The notes under the pieces are model-generated. The model was not told the origin of the DNA, made no database searches, and saw only the letters and a list, made by a program, of their open reading frames with translations. Shown here piece by piece: positions 9,934 to 21,943 of a stretch of 64,000 nt of DNA (position 1 is its first letter; each line of letters begins with the position of its first letter). The stretch is from Cladorrhinum sp. PSN259 (Eukaryota; Ascomycota; Sordariomycetes; Sordariales; Podosporaceae), in NCBI GenBank assembly GCA_033725935.1, contig MU867127.1, positions 1 to 64,000 of the forward strand. The letters are read 5' to 3'. The position numbers and the translations under genes are program-made.

Positions 9934-12306
9934 ATGCCGCCCGAAAACGATGCGACCACCGCACAGGCTGGGAATAACTCCAGCGACTTTGTGAGCAATG
10001 ATCTCTTCCTCCTCCTCACCTCTCTCCACACAATGCGCCGTCGCCACTGCCCCTTTGACCCATGGCTAATATGTACCGTGATGATGCATAGGTGCGCAAA
10101 CTTTACAAGTATGTTTCCCCATCGCGACAGCGAATGACAACGACAATTTCCACGATGAGATGCTTACCGATGACGCCGCAGAATGCTCGAGGACCCCTCG
10201 TACAACTCGGTAGTACGATGGAGCGCCGAAGGCGACAGCTTTGTAGTTTTGGAGGTACGCCGAGCTCTCTGAAGATAAAAGTGATTGGGTCTGACACTTT
10301 GCGGGTTGTAGAATGAAAAATTCACCAAGAACATCCTCCCCAAACACTTTAAGCACAGCAACTTTGCCAGTTTCGTCCGACAGTTAAACAAGTACGACTT
10401 TCACAAAGTTCGGCATAATGAGGAAAGCGGAGAGGCACCATACGGTCGGGATGTAGGTGGAACTCTGCTTCAATCTGCAAAATTTGTGCTGATGGTAGCA
10501 AACAGGCCTGGGAGTTTCGACATCCCGAGTTCAGAGCAGACAGAAAGGATAATCTTGATAATATCCGAAGAAAAGCGCCTGCTCCTCGGAAACCACAGCC
10601 AGCCGAAGATGCATTCCCGGCGTCGCAGCAGATTGTGGTTCTGAGCGAGTCACTAAATGCCACTAATGTTCAAATCCAAAGTTTGCAGGAGCAGTATCAC
10701 GACCTCGAAAGGACGAACAGGTTGCTTGTCGCCGAGGTGCTGAGTCTGCAGAAAATGGTCAGGGCGCAGAGCCAGGCTTCTAACGAGCTGATCTCACACC
10801 TAAATAATATGGAAGAAAAGAGGCGTAACAGTCGTCACTCGGCACAATCCAGCCACTCGAGTCACTCGGGACCTACTTACCACCCAGGAAACCTGGGGAT
10901 CTTACCAGACGGTGCCGATGAGCCCGCTCCCGAATTGCGACGGGCGCGGGAGATCCTCAATGGCGTTTCTCCGGACTCCCAAGCTGACAGGGAACTCGAA
11001 AGATTGTCCATGGCATACAACCAGAACGGGTCACCCGCAGAATCTGCCGGGTCTTCGGCAATGTTTACGCACGCTCCTCACAATTCCATAAATGTTGTTC
11101 ATGATCCCTTCAGCGACCCAAGGAACCTCGTATATCCTGTGGGTCAAACGACGGGTATTGACCCGTTCCATGCAGACCATATTCACAATATCCCATACAG
11201 CCGGCCCTTGAGCAACCCCAACGTGGTTGCGGAGGCACCGTCCCAGATCTCACCACCACCAAAGGATCAGAGCGGCTCGTTATGGCGGGGTAAGAAGCCG
11301 CAGATTTTGCTCGTGGAGGACGACAAGACGTGCGCGAGGATCGGTTACAAGTTTCTGTCTAGTTTGGATTGCAGTGTCGAGATTGCTGTAAGTTCAGTTG
11401 AAGGGCTCGTCGGAAGAGTGGTTGCTAATGAGGTTCTGCAGCGCGACGGTCTCGAAGCTGTCGATAAAATCAACCAGGATCCGGAGCGATTCGACCTCAT
11501 CTTTATGGATATTATCATGCCCCATCTGGACGGTGTATCGGCAACGGCGATGATTCGGATGGTGACTCCGGGTATTCCTGTGATTGCCATGACATCGAAT
11601 ATCAGGCAAGAGGATATTCAAACCTACTTCTCGTTTGGTAAGCCATCTCACCCAAAATCAACATTTACCGAATACCAGATCCTAACCGTATCTCCCAGGA
11701 ATGAACGACGTCCTAGCAAAACCTTTCACCAGAGACGGCATGCTGCGCATCCTCAAAAAGCACCTAACACGTATGCTCAAGGACCAACAACAAGCACCTT
11801 TAGGCTTAGGTTCGGACGAAGCTACAGCTCAGGTGGGAGGACCAGGTGCTGGCCCACCGGGCGGCATGGGTCAGCAACAGAACCAAGGTTATAGCCAAAC
11901 ACCCCAGAGCATGGCTTTGGATGCAAGGGTGAAGTTTGAGCAAACCCCCATACCTTCGCCCACTACCACTGCTTCGTGGCACTCTCCTAGTGCTATGCAG
12001 CATCAGGTACAGCACCAACAACAACAGCAACAACACCCGTCACCGCAGATCGATCAAGGCGGTGGGTATCTGAATGCGTTGGGTAGCGCTACTGGGCCGG
12101 GAGGGATGGTGTTGACTCCTGGAGGGACGCAGAGACCACCGCCGCAGCAACAGTATACGGGGTATATGCAGGCTGGACCGGGGCAAGTCGCGGCAGGAGT
12201 GCCGCCGAACTTGAGAATGCCGGAGCCAATGGGCGCTGGTGGAGGGGACGATAGACCTGAGAAACGGCAGAGGTTATATGGGCCGTCTCAGGGTGGGTAT
12301 GTGTAA
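9934..12306 (+). CDS. skn7: Skn7/Prr1-type transcription factor (HSF DNA-binding domain plus response-regulator receiver)
   Basis: Seven exons: 9934-9990, 10092-10108 (17 nt), 10182-10254, 10312-10452, 10506-11387, 11442-11637, 11699-12306; 657 aa, every junction in phase. Residues about 19-120 form an HSF-type DNA-binding domain (FVRKLYKMLEDPSYN..., then FASFVRQLNKYDFHKV). A coiled coil follows at about 140-200. A CheY-like receiver spans about 361-475: acidic D368/D369, phosphoacceptor D413 in LIFMDIIMPHLDG, and conserved K463 in VLAKPF. The tail is Gln/Pro/Gly-rich with a short poly-Q. This HSF plus receiver pairing is diagnostic of Skn7 (S. cerevisiae), Prr1 (S. pombe) and fungal RRG-2-type regulators. 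These act in the nucleus downstream of histidine-kinase phosphorelays in oxidative, osmotic and cell-wall stress. The gene is preceded by an unusually long upstream region. Family assignment is firm; the exact phenotype in this species is inferred. Confidence 0.95.
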
Positions 12307-15300
12307 CAAAGTATATCTGAGATGGTCGGGGTGGGTATTCTTATCGGCGTTTTGCTCTTTTTGAAACCGGATGGGCGCAGGGCGAAGAGGGGAGGTATAT
12401 TTGCTGAACTTGTTGGCATATTTTTGGCATCGAATGGGTGGCAGGACATAGAGTCCGTTCTGTTCGAGGCATTTGAAGTCGGTAAACGAGAAACTAGCTG
12501 CAAGGTTGGGAAGGTTAGGTGACATGACTGAAACTTGGGCGGATATATAGGTCATATGCTCATGTATCTTTGGGTGGGGATTTCAAACAAAATCAAGCAA
12601 CAATATGGAATGGTTTGAGGTTGGAAAGAAAATATATAAACAAGTCTGATGAATGGGGGAAGAGGCAATAAAATATTTCTCTCACACAAGAAACTTTCTT
12701 GGAGTGAGGAACCTCATGGAACGTGAATAAGAATGCGAAGTGAGCGAAGTGATGGAGAGTTCAAACCGGACAGGAAATTGAAAACGAAAGGGGAGGCTGG
12801 AAACCATGACTGAAAATGCGAACACAGTAAACTGAAAAGGGAAACGGAATTCCTTGGAGGAAGAAATGGGCGTCATGATAAGTATATGCATGTACGTCTT
12901 CCCGTGTTTGCCAGTATCCAAGACAGGGTTAATAGGAAGGCACTGAATAGTTGGAAAGGATAGGAAACAAGAACCAGGTAAGGTTAGGTTAGTTCCTCCC
13001 TCTGCTATTTCTAGCCAACTAATTTGAGAGAAAAAAACATGAAACGTATATAACTTGATGAATCTGGTAAGGAGGGCGGACGGAGGATGAATATACGACG
13101 AGGGGGGGGTTCGCGGTCTAGAACGGAGGAGCGCTCGCTCATCGGGATCATGGGGGGTGGGTTGGATGGGCTGGATGGAAGGGTAAAATTGGGGCCTAGA
13201 AACCTTTCTTCAAGCGCCTCGTGTTGATCTGTTCTGGCCAGCTAAGAGTTGCTAGTTGGTGGTTATATCGAATAAGGCAGGTGGTTAGTGTGGGTATTGT
13301 GTGTAGCATGTATGTACTGTACATGTACACGTTCTCTTTTGCTGTACACTACTATTGTTTGTTGTGTTGTTGAAGTGATGACAGCGGTTATGGGGGGCAT
13401 CCTCGGATATTGTTTGGTCGTGCTGATGGTGAGGATAGTGAGTGAGGACGGCTGCTGACGATGGGGGTTTTTTTTTCTTTCCATTGGAGCCTTTGAACTT
13501 TCAAAGCTTATTTTCTCACACCCAGCGAGTGTTCCCGGTTGGATTTTCGATGGATGGCATGTTTTGTTGGCTGGGGCTGGATGGATTTGTTCGGGTTCGT
13601 GGGATAATGATGATGACGGTTGCCTGCTAGCGATGGGGTATTGGGGCCTAGAACCTGCTGAGGCTTGTTGATCATTGGTAAAGTTGCCGGTCATCCGAAC
13701 AAGAGAAAGGGCTGGTAGGTGTGTCCCACAGGGACGTCCATTTTCACGGAGTGGATGAATAGGGAATGGCTCCTGGGTTTGCTTGGTGATGGTGCTGTTG
13801 GATGTAGCAGTTTTGGAAGTTGGAGGTAGGTCCGAAGGCTGGCAGAGATGGGTGGATGAGAATGAAGGGTGGTAAATAGCCTCAGGTGTTGGTGGTGTGT
13901 GTAAATGACTAGTGGTGTGGACTCTGGGCTTCCGTTTCGTCAAATGAGAGCAGCAGAATGAGGAAAGCGAAGGTGGATGAAGAGCCAGAGGAATAGAATG
14001 AGGAGATGAGAGTAAGTTCGGTAGATGCCTGCTTGCGAAGCTGAGGATGAAGTGAGAAGAATATGGAAGAGGCGGGAGAAGACGAAAAGGATTCGACAAA
14101 TCCGGTTACCAAGAGCATGAAGTTTTTGGTACGGCCTATGGAGGAGAGCGTCATTGGGACAATTGGTAGGAAAACTACGCGATTCCCCATCATTCGGAGC
14201 AGACGCTTACACCTGTCCTTTGGTTTCACGATTCAAGAAAGGAAGAAGATTGCATGAGAACCTGGAAAGCCGCAAAGTCTCGGACGAACAAATTGATACA
14301 CAGGGTAGTGATCCGTACACGTACACGTAACTGCACAAGCCCTTTCATTAAACCACAACGGTCTACGGAGTTCTAGCCCTGCTGGGCACCCGGCGGGAAG
14401 CATGCTGGGAAGGCCTAGGGACGCTAGTGTGGTACGGACGGAAGGAGAGTGTTTGGTATTATGTACAAAGTTACTGGCACCGTTGTTATCATAAAGAAGA
14501 AGTGTAGTTTCCCTGTCGTGGGGAAGAAATGGTATTCTCATGTGAATCCCATCGTCCCCGTGACGAAGATTAGACAGAGGTAACCACAGGAGAACAGCCC
14601 GCCTAATCATGATGAGAGATAACAAACGCCGACAACCAAACCTTGGCGTTAGCTTTCCTGGAAGAAGGAACCGAGAAAAGGCCACACCATGCGAGAGAAC
14701 TGTGTCAACGAGGAAAAAGGTCGATCCATTATGTATGCGGTCATTGTTGCACACACAGCAGCAAACTTGAGCTCTGCTTGCTCTACTATCCCACGATGAT
14801 GTGATTCTTTTCAACTTGACTGTTGTATGATACAGCACATCGGTGCCAGGTTGGGAGAGTGAAGAACAAGACATTTGACAAATCCCAACCTTCTCGATGT
14901 CAGCGGAGTAACTGACAACCGTTTTCGATGGTTTCCCTTCGGGAGCTAACAAGGCAAAACATGCCAGGATATCCTTGTCTGATGTCCATTTGCCAAACGG
15001 TGAAAGATACTTTTTGTAACCATACATTGATTGTAATTACTATGCGTATCCGTGAGACTTGCATCCTTGTGATTTTCGTGAATTATAATAGGACGGGATT
15101 CACAGACGAAAGTGGTTCGATGTTGCCTGTATCCATGCACGGTAACACAAAGAAACGTTCTAGCCCGGTCGATTTGTGTTTGTGCCGCAGAACACTTGGA
15201 CCCTTGTAATTGCTTGTGCTCAGTCCTTTGAAGACTGGAACTTCTGGAAGTGGTTGAAGGTCTTGGCTGCGGTGCTCGGCAAATCGAACGACGGCGGTAA

Positions 15301-15902
15301 TTGGTTAGAGAGGTTTTGGGGGGGGGGGGTTTGATCGAACTGTGAGAGTTTCTGCAAATGCAGTTGTTCTTTTTTGTCTTTCATATTTCATGACCAAAAA
15401 AATAGTTGCGGTTGCATAGGTATTTGAGATTCGCGAATAAAATAACGGCTTTTAATAAGCTGTGTTTGTTTCTGAATCGTGATTGTATGGCTTTGTTTAC
15501 CTCCATCCTGCCAGTTCAGCATGTTGTAGCGTACAGTTATATGTTTCCAGCTTGTAAAATATCCAAATGGCTTCATATATCACACTTATTTGATCTAAAT
15601 AATTTCCAGGAATTGTTCAACTTTTGACTTGATCCTGTCTTGGAACATGGGTGTGCCACGTGAAAATGATGCCCATCTGCAACGCCTTCTTTCTCAGCCT
15701 TGCAGCCACTTTTACCCCGCGCCCCACTTTGTGAACTTTTGGGAATTGGGAATTGGGGGGCATTGACTCACACGTCACAAGCAAAGCAGCAAGTTGCCGT
15801 TTCCGTCAATCCAACCAGCGCTTTCCCCAATTCAATACCCAAAGTAGTACCTTTTCCTCAGAGTCTTAAATAGATCTCGACCAAGGCAACCAGAGCAACC
15901 AA
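12307..15902. other. Intergenic region without a supportable gene
   Basis: About 3.6 kb. Two long minus-strand ORFs occur, 13263-14099 (278 codons, Ser/Pro/His-rich) and 14233-15027 (264 codons, Cys/Leu/Arg-rich). I see no domain, no convincing intron pattern and no strong start context in either. A poly-G run lies at 15319-15332. The last 200 bp before 15903 should contain the eIF2B epsilon promoter and leader. Confidence 0.45.
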
Positions 15903-18205
15903 ATGTCAAAGCAGGCCGGCAAGGGAGGCGGCGCCGGTAAGGGCAAGAAGCCCACCAAGTCTGGCGCCGATGAAAAGCGTGAGGATGCCCTCCAGGCCGT
16001 CATTATCGCCGACTACTTCCAAGATAGATTCAAGCCATTCACCCAAGACACGCCGAGAGTATGGTTCAACTCCAAAGAAGCACCTTGAAAAAACGACTTC
16101 ACACTAACCCAACCCACCTCTAGTGTCTCCTTCCCCTCGTCAACGCACCGGCTATCGAATACACCCTCGAGTTCCTTGCCTACAATGGCGTACAAGAAGT
16201 CTATATCTACTGTGGTGCCCACTCGGAGAGGATTGAGAGTCATATCGAAGAGTCTTCACGATGGAGACCCGGCTCCCCTATCTCCCCTTTCTCGAACCTC
16301 GAGTTCATCCGCGTGTCGGATGCCACCTCGGTAGGCGATTTCCTGAGAGATCTCGACAAGCGCAGTTTGATTTCAGGCGACTTCATTCTCGTACACGGCG
16401 ATTTGGTATCCAATATCCAATTAGACCCTATTCTGGCAAAGCACCGCGCAAGGAGGGAAGCCAACCGTGATGCCTGCATGACAATGGTTTTGCGCTCCAT
16501 TGGTGAAGGCGACCATCGGGCGGCAAGAGCTCGTGGTATTACACCTGTCTTTATTATCGACCCAACCGACTCCAGGTGCTTAGAATACGATGAGAAACAC
16601 CCCTTGCAGCACGACAAGAGGGTGCCTATGGATACCGCGCTATTCAAGCACGGTTCAGTAGAGGCGAGAAGCGACCTTATAGACTGCGGTATTGATATCT
16701 GCACACCTGATATGTTGGCTTTATGGTCCGAGAGTTTCGATTATGAGCTGCCCAGGAAAAACTTTTTGCATGGCGTGCTCAAGGATTGGGAGCTGAACGG
16801 AAAGCTGATTTACACAGAAATTATCGACCATGCTTACGCAGCTCGCGCTAGCAATCTTCAAATGTACGATTGTATCAGCAAGGATATTCTGGAGCGGTGG
16901 ACGACCCCATTTGTGCCGGACAGCAACTTGATGCACGACCAAACATATCGAAGGATCAAGAACAGCTCTTATGTTGAAAACGGCGTCCTGGTGGAGAGGG
17001 GAAGTCAGGTCATTCAATCGGCTATCGGCAGCTCAACAGCCGTTCAAAGCGGCAGCACGATAACGAAGAGTGTGATCGGAAGGAGGTGTAAGATTGGAAA
17101 GAATGTTAAGATTGAGAATACTTACATTTTTGACGATACTGTGATCGGGGACGGCACAACTGTTATCCACTCCATAATAGCAGGCTCTGTTGTGGTTGGG
17201 GAGAACTGCATTATCCCGGAGGGTTCGCTCATCTCATACAACGTACAGATCGACAACGGTATTCAGTTGCCAGCGAAGCCGACTGCACGACTTTCAATCG
17301 TGACAGATAATGGAGAGGATGTGGATAACGACGTTTCACTTGTTGGTCCAAGAGGCAAGGGTGCCAGCTATGAGGTCCTTGCAGATGAGGATGATTCAGA
17401 TGAGGAGGTTGAGGACGCTGATGGAGATCCTTCTATCCTGCTAAACTCACTTGTCTACTCGCTTGAGGGTCTCAACGTTTCCTCAGAATCGCTTTCCACT
17501 TTCGCCTCTGATTCAGAATATGACTCGGACGAGGATGAAGAACACGGGGGTTACCTCCACTCTGGTGATGGCCAGCGCGAACGTTTGTCATCGTTTGCCT
17601 CGGACGATGTCGGCAAACCGGATGCCTTCCATAGTGACGCAGTCAACGGCCTTGTCGACGCCCTTCGATCCGACGATAGCGACGACTTTGACGGAGCCAA
17701 GCTGGAGTTTATGGGTCTCAGACTGGCGAACAATGCTTCTGATAGTTCCATGCGCCGTGCCATTGCCATTGCTTTCGTGAAGCGCGCATCAGAGCTCCTC
17801 GAGGCTGAGCATGGTGGGCTTGAGCCTGCCAAGGCCGCCGAGAAGGCACTTACGGCCAAGAACGGCGCTGTTAAATTCATCAAGGAGGTCGGTGTCGGCG
17901 GTGAGGACGTTAAGCAGCAGTCAGAGTTTGCGCTCGCGGTTCAGAAGGGCTTGGTAGGCGTCAAGGGATTGGAAACTGGTAGAGCTGGTACCCTCTTGGC
18001 CGCCATACTGCAGCAACTCTATAACCTAGATGTTCTTGAGGAGGACGGCATACTGGCTTGGTGGGTTGATAAGAGAGCTGATGAGGGAGAGTCAATGACC
18101 AGGGTCAAGGAAAAGTGCAGAGTTCTGGTTGAGTGGTTGGAGAATGCTGATGAGGAGGAGAGCAGTGGGGAGGAGGAAAGCGATGAAGATGAGGATAGTG
18201 ATTGA
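15903..18205 (+). CDS. GCD6: Translation initiation factor eIF2B epsilon subunit (Gcd6-like)
   Basis: Two exons, 15903-16058 and 16124-18205 (intron gtatgg...cctctag), giving 745 aa; yeast Gcd6 is 712 aa. The N-terminal part is a nucleotidyltransferase-like fold starting DALQAVIIADYF, with GDFILVHGDLVSN inside. Left-handed beta-helix hexapeptide repeats follow at about 320-425 (SAIGSSTAVQSGS, IGRRCKIGKNVKI, VIGDGTTVIHSII). An acidic linker and a C-terminal W2 (HEAT-like) domain at about 570-735 come next, ending in a Glu/Asp/Ser tail. Epsilon is the catalytic subunit that exchanges GDP for GTP on eIF2 in the cytoplasm and is the target of eIF2-alpha phosphorylation control. A basic Gly/Lys-rich N-terminal leader precedes the fold. 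Start chosen at the first in-frame ATG with agcaaccaaATG context. Confidence 0.93.
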
Positions 18206-18562
18206 GGAGGTGAGAGAGGCTTTCTGGCTAGATATCTTTATGACTGTGCCGAAGGTTTCGCATAGCCTAGGCGTTGGGTTTATTAGCAGCTGGGAGGGAT
18301 GAGCGCTCGAGATATCTTTTTATCTGCCGGGGTGCTTGCATCTATCACTAGCGGGTTATTATAACAGCGGACATAGAGGGTTACCCAAAAGTTTTATGAT
18401 TGTTCAAGCCAAGATGGGACTATCCTCCCAGTTATTAGGGTATATGACATTATGGACTGGCTGCGATAGAATGTCGGGAATATCCAACAGAAGACACAAC
18501 AACAAGTTTCCAATCCCTCTCCAGCGTCCCATGTCGCATTAATTTACATGCTCAACAGTCAA

Positions 18563-18592
18563 ATTATTATATATATATATATATATATATAT
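18563..18592. repeat. (AT)n microsatellite
   Basis: A run of alternating T and A follows ttatt about 360 bp downstream of the eIF2B epsilon stop. Confidence 0.9.
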
Positions 18593-18938
18593 TTCAAACA
18601 TTGCCATGCCAGCCTAAGCTTAAAAACCTATCACGCACCGATTCAGTGCAAACCATATTTTTGTCCTTTTCATCTATCCTTCGCAAATCCCCATATTTAT
18701 TCCACAAAAGCCACTCCTGGTACTCTTTTAAAGTTTCCCCTCTTCTCATCCTCTTCACTTCTGCTTTACCTTGCTACACATTGTTTAGTCCAGCCGCTTC
18801 GTCTATTGACTCGAGTCGGAGTTCTAGGTATGTAATTAGAAGTCACTAGATATGACGGTGAGCTGAGAAAATTAGCTTCTTCCTCCCTCCCTCCCTCCCT
18901 CCTCACTGTTCTAGTTTCTCTAAAAACAGAATTACTCT

Positions 18939-18948
18939 CCCCCCCCCC

Positions 18949-18983
<35 letters not shown>

Positions 18984-19131
18984 GGGGTGGTGGGGTGTTT
19001 TGTTGGTGGTTTGTGTGTGGGAGGATACAGAAGAAAAAACGCCCACAACACAAAAGAANNNNNNNNNNTCCCCCCCCCCCCCCCCCCTCCCAATTTTTTT
19101 TTTTTTAAAAAAAAAATAATTAAACCCCCCC

Positions 19132-19163
<32 letters not shown>

Positions 19164-19168
19164 TTGCA
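18939..19168. other. Assembly gap (10 N at 19059-19068) flanked by long homopolymers
   Basis: The segment shows 12 C directly followed by 32 G, a degenerate G/T stretch, 10 N, then alternating poly-C, poly-T, poly-A, poly-C and poly-T. Exactly ten Ns is a conventional filler between contigs. The flanking sequence should be treated as unreliable, and anything across it (spacing, missing sequence, even a lost small gene) is uncertain. Confidence 0.9.
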
Positions 19169-19278
19169 GAATCAGAAAGCAGAAGCTACAAAATCCTACC
19201 CATCACCCCCAACCTCACTTCCATTCAACAAACAAGAAGTTTCAATTCCTTTTTTCTTCAGAGAAAAGGCGTGGTGGC

Positions 19279-19332
19279 GGAGGAGGAGGAGGAGGAGGAG
19301 GAGGAGGAGGAGGAGGAGGAGGAGGAGGAGGA
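19279..19332. repeat. (GGA)18 trinucleotide microsatellite
   Basis: About 18 uninterrupted GGA units downstream of the gap. No coding frame is supported across it. Confidence 0.9.
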
Positions 19333-19521
19333 CTAGAAATCTTGTTCCTTCAGGAGCGCCTGTTCGAATTTCAGACCCACGTCGATATTAGTCTTAGTCT
19401 TTTTTGATGATTATTTCTTGAATCATCTTTTGGTTGTTGTGCTCTCCATTTTGTTATTGTTGTTTGTTTGAACCCTTATTTTTAACCCCTGACCCCCTGA
19501 CTGGATGGACCAACCCTTGTG

Positions 19522-19601
19522 TTTCTTTTTCTTTTTCTTTTTCTTTTTCTTTTTCTTTTTCTTTTTCTTTTTCTTTTTCTTTTTCTTTTTCTTTTTCTTT
19601 T
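19522..19601. repeat. (CTTTTT)13 hexanucleotide microsatellite
   Basis: About 13 tandem copies of CTTTTT on the plus strand. The apparent poly-Phe or Lys-Glu ORFs across it are repeat artefacts. Confidence 0.9.
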
Positions 19602-20608
19602 GTACGGATTACAGCGTTGAAAATAAGAAAGTCAGGTTCAACCCTAACCCATCTCATCTCTCCGAAGCTCTAGAGAGTTTGCGAAAGCTGATTGGTTCTC
19701 TGCTCAGCTCCGACTCTCCTCTCAAAACTTGAATTCTGCAGCCCCCGAGCTCCAGCTCGTTTTGTAGTGCAAAGTGATTGGCCGCACTTTAACCCCTCCT
19801 ATAAAACACGAAAATACCGCGTTCTGACGCGAACCTCGAATAAAAAAACGCGCAATAAAAGTGTGTAAAAAAGATATCACGTCGTCCGAGCGCGTCACGC
19901 GATGTATCCTCCTCATCACCATTTCCCACGAATTGTCATTGAGTGCGGTATTTCGTGCAATTGGATGATCTCCCTGGTTATAGTGCAATTGGTCTTCAAT
20001 TATCAAATCATTCGAATCCTTTTCTTGTTTTCTCGTACATTTTCATGACCAACCAAGACAGCTCGACTGTCGTGTGGTGTTGGCGTCACTCTCTCAACCG
20101 CGTCGCATTCCTGCAGACCTTTTTCTCCTCACTAGCCATTCCTAGCCACCATTCCCAATTTCATTCCAACCCTATAGAAAAAAAAAAGAAGAAAAAAGGG
20201 AAATTCACAAACCTTCCGGAAAGTAAAGTAAAGGTCAAAGAAGACAAACTGAAGTTCAAAAAGATTTTGTCGCTAGTGAAAGAAAACGCTAAGATATATT
20301 TTGGGGAGGTTGTTGGGTTTAGTTTCATTCCGAATGGGGGCAGTGGTGGGAAGACAAGTCGGGGATTAGGTGCCATTTGCCGTGTGGTTTCATTGTGATG
20401 TTTGCATAGTGGTGTGATGATGTGTTTTGTGTTGAATTCCTCCCCATGCTTTTCGAGATGACGAAAGGGAACACAAGTAAAAGAAAAAAAGAATTGAAAG
20501 CCAACGAAGAAAAAGATAATTGTCATCAGATTTCATATAATGAAGATCTGGAATAGGGTATCAACAAAAAAAGAAGAAAAAAAATACATAAGCTTTCTGG
20601 CAATCTTT

Positions 20609-21943
20609 TCACGCAGTCGTATTATCATCAAACGTAAGCCGTCTCCTCGCAACACTAGCCGGTGTTCTGCCCCCTACCAGTGTGACGGGGGTCTTCCATG
20701 GCTTTTGTGCAGGGCTGGGCGTCATATGGACAAAGTCCTCAAAGTTGAAGCCATTCATACCGGGCGTCGCCGGGAATGGATTACCGCCTCCAGGTGTGGT
20801 CATCATTGAAGATGGCAGTGCCAAAGTTCGCTTCGGCGGCGGTGTGGATGGAGGATTCATCCGGTTGTTGGTGTTCCGCGGCGGGTTCGCCGGTGAGGGG
20901 GATGCGGCGAGATACAGGAGAAGGTCGGCGCCTTCCTCACCGTTGGTCTTGTTGAAAATTTTATTGTTTTCATCTTTTGTTATTGTCCTGCTGCCCCGAG
21001 ACTTCTTGAGAAGGCTGCGGCTCCGCATAGGAGGTGTTCGTGGTGGAGATATGCGGATAGAGTGGTGGTGGTTTGTGTGGAAGGAGTGGGTCGGGAGGTC
21101 GTCATCGTCATCCGAGTTTGCAGCATAGTTTGTGGAGGCATATATCTCGCTAATTTGTCGGGATCCCGAGTAAAAGGAAAGGTCGGGGCCGACCGAAGTT
21201 GTAAAGTGTTGTTGCTGGTTAGGCTTTATGGGGGACGACTGGGCCAAATGGTGAAGTGAATCTTTCCATGTTGGGTGGCTGAAAGATCTGTGGGCGGAGG
21301 GGGACTGGCGGAATCGCTTGCTCGGACTCGACAAATTGTGATCGTAGGGGCCTGAATATGTGCGCTTCCGGTGACCAGTGCCTCCGCTGGGAGGGTCAAT
21401 GGCATCCGAAAAGATGGGGGCCTTGAGCGGAGAGCTCATCAATGTCCTTGAGGGATATGGCAGGTCCGAGGCGCTCGAGGAGGAGTCGGATAAGATATCG
21501 CCATCTGGCATCTGGTTGCGCCGTATTTTGTCTTCGAATCTCGGTTCGATTTTATCGAGGGTCAGGTCTTCCAATCCATGTTTCGTCTTGAATTGGGCAA
21601 GTGCAAGACGGTTCTGTAACCTCCTGGCCATCTGGAAATCTCATCATCAGCATGTTGTTACCTTCCGAGGTAGGGATGACTATATGCATACCTTGCTAAT
21701 TTCCGCCCTCTTGAGAACCCTATCCGCCACAGCCTCTGGCTGCTTCTTTAACGGCGACGACATTGACATCATTTTTGACCGGGCCGTTGATGAGGCTTGA
21801 ACTCTCTCCGCCGGATTTGGTGGTTTTGGGTGGGACTTGGAGGTAAAGAGATTTGGTTCGGGGTTTGGCTGGATGGGTCCCCTGATGAGACAGGCGAGGG
21901 CGCCTAAATCTTGTCCGGTGCAAGCGGTGCAAGCTGTGAACAA
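20609..21943 (-). CDS. Whi5/Nrm1-like G1/S transcriptional repressor
   Basis: Minus strand, two exons: 21943-21692 and 21631-20609, with intron 21691-21632 (gtatgc...tttccag). The product is about 424 aa from the most upstream in-frame ATG; a start at 21772 (MMSMSSPLKK) is equally possible. The intron falls inside the defining motif. The joined residues ISKMARRLQNRLALAQF, then KTKHGLEDLTLDKIEP, match the short Whi5/Nrm1-type motif that binds SBF/MBF G1/S factors. Downstream the protein is disordered: many Ser-Pro/Thr-Pro sites (SSPLKAP, ISPPRTPP, STPPPKRT, VTLVGGRTP), typical of CDK-regulated repressors, and a conserved-looking C-terminal patch (PGMNGFNFEDFVHMTPSPA). In yeasts these proteins hold G1/S genes off until CDK phosphorylation releases them. 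The family call rests on the motif and architecture; Whi5 and Nrm1 cannot be told apart here. Confidence 0.65.

Larger units (their letters stand above)
18206..20608. other. Low-complexity intergenic region containing an assembly gap
   Basis: This 2.4 kb holds an AT dinucleotide run, a C12/G32 homopolymer junction, a 10-N gap, poly-C/poly-T blocks, a GGA repeat and a CTTTTT repeat. The 151-codon plus ORF at 19943-20398 is Lys-rich in A-rich DNA and has no recognisable domain. Several convergent and divergent 3'/5' flanks may overlap here, but no gene is supportable. Confidence 0.55.

Noticed and set aside
13263..14099. 278-codon minus ORF
   Set aside because: Ser/Pro/His-rich low-complexity translation, no domain, competing ORFs in other frames, no convincing splice or start context.
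14233..15027. 264-codon minus ORF
   Set aside because: Random-looking Cys/Leu/Arg composition and no recognisable motif. Kept only as part of the intergenic note.
19340..19385. tRNA-like TTCGAAT near the GGA repeat
   Set aside because: No matching T-stem, acceptor stem or D arm around it.
19454..19732. Poly-Phe and Lys-Glu ORFs over the CTTTTT repeat
   Set aside because: Pure microsatellite translation.
19943..20398. 151-codon plus ORF, Lys-rich at its end
   Set aside because: The Lys-rich part comes from A-rich DNA; no domain and no coherent start.
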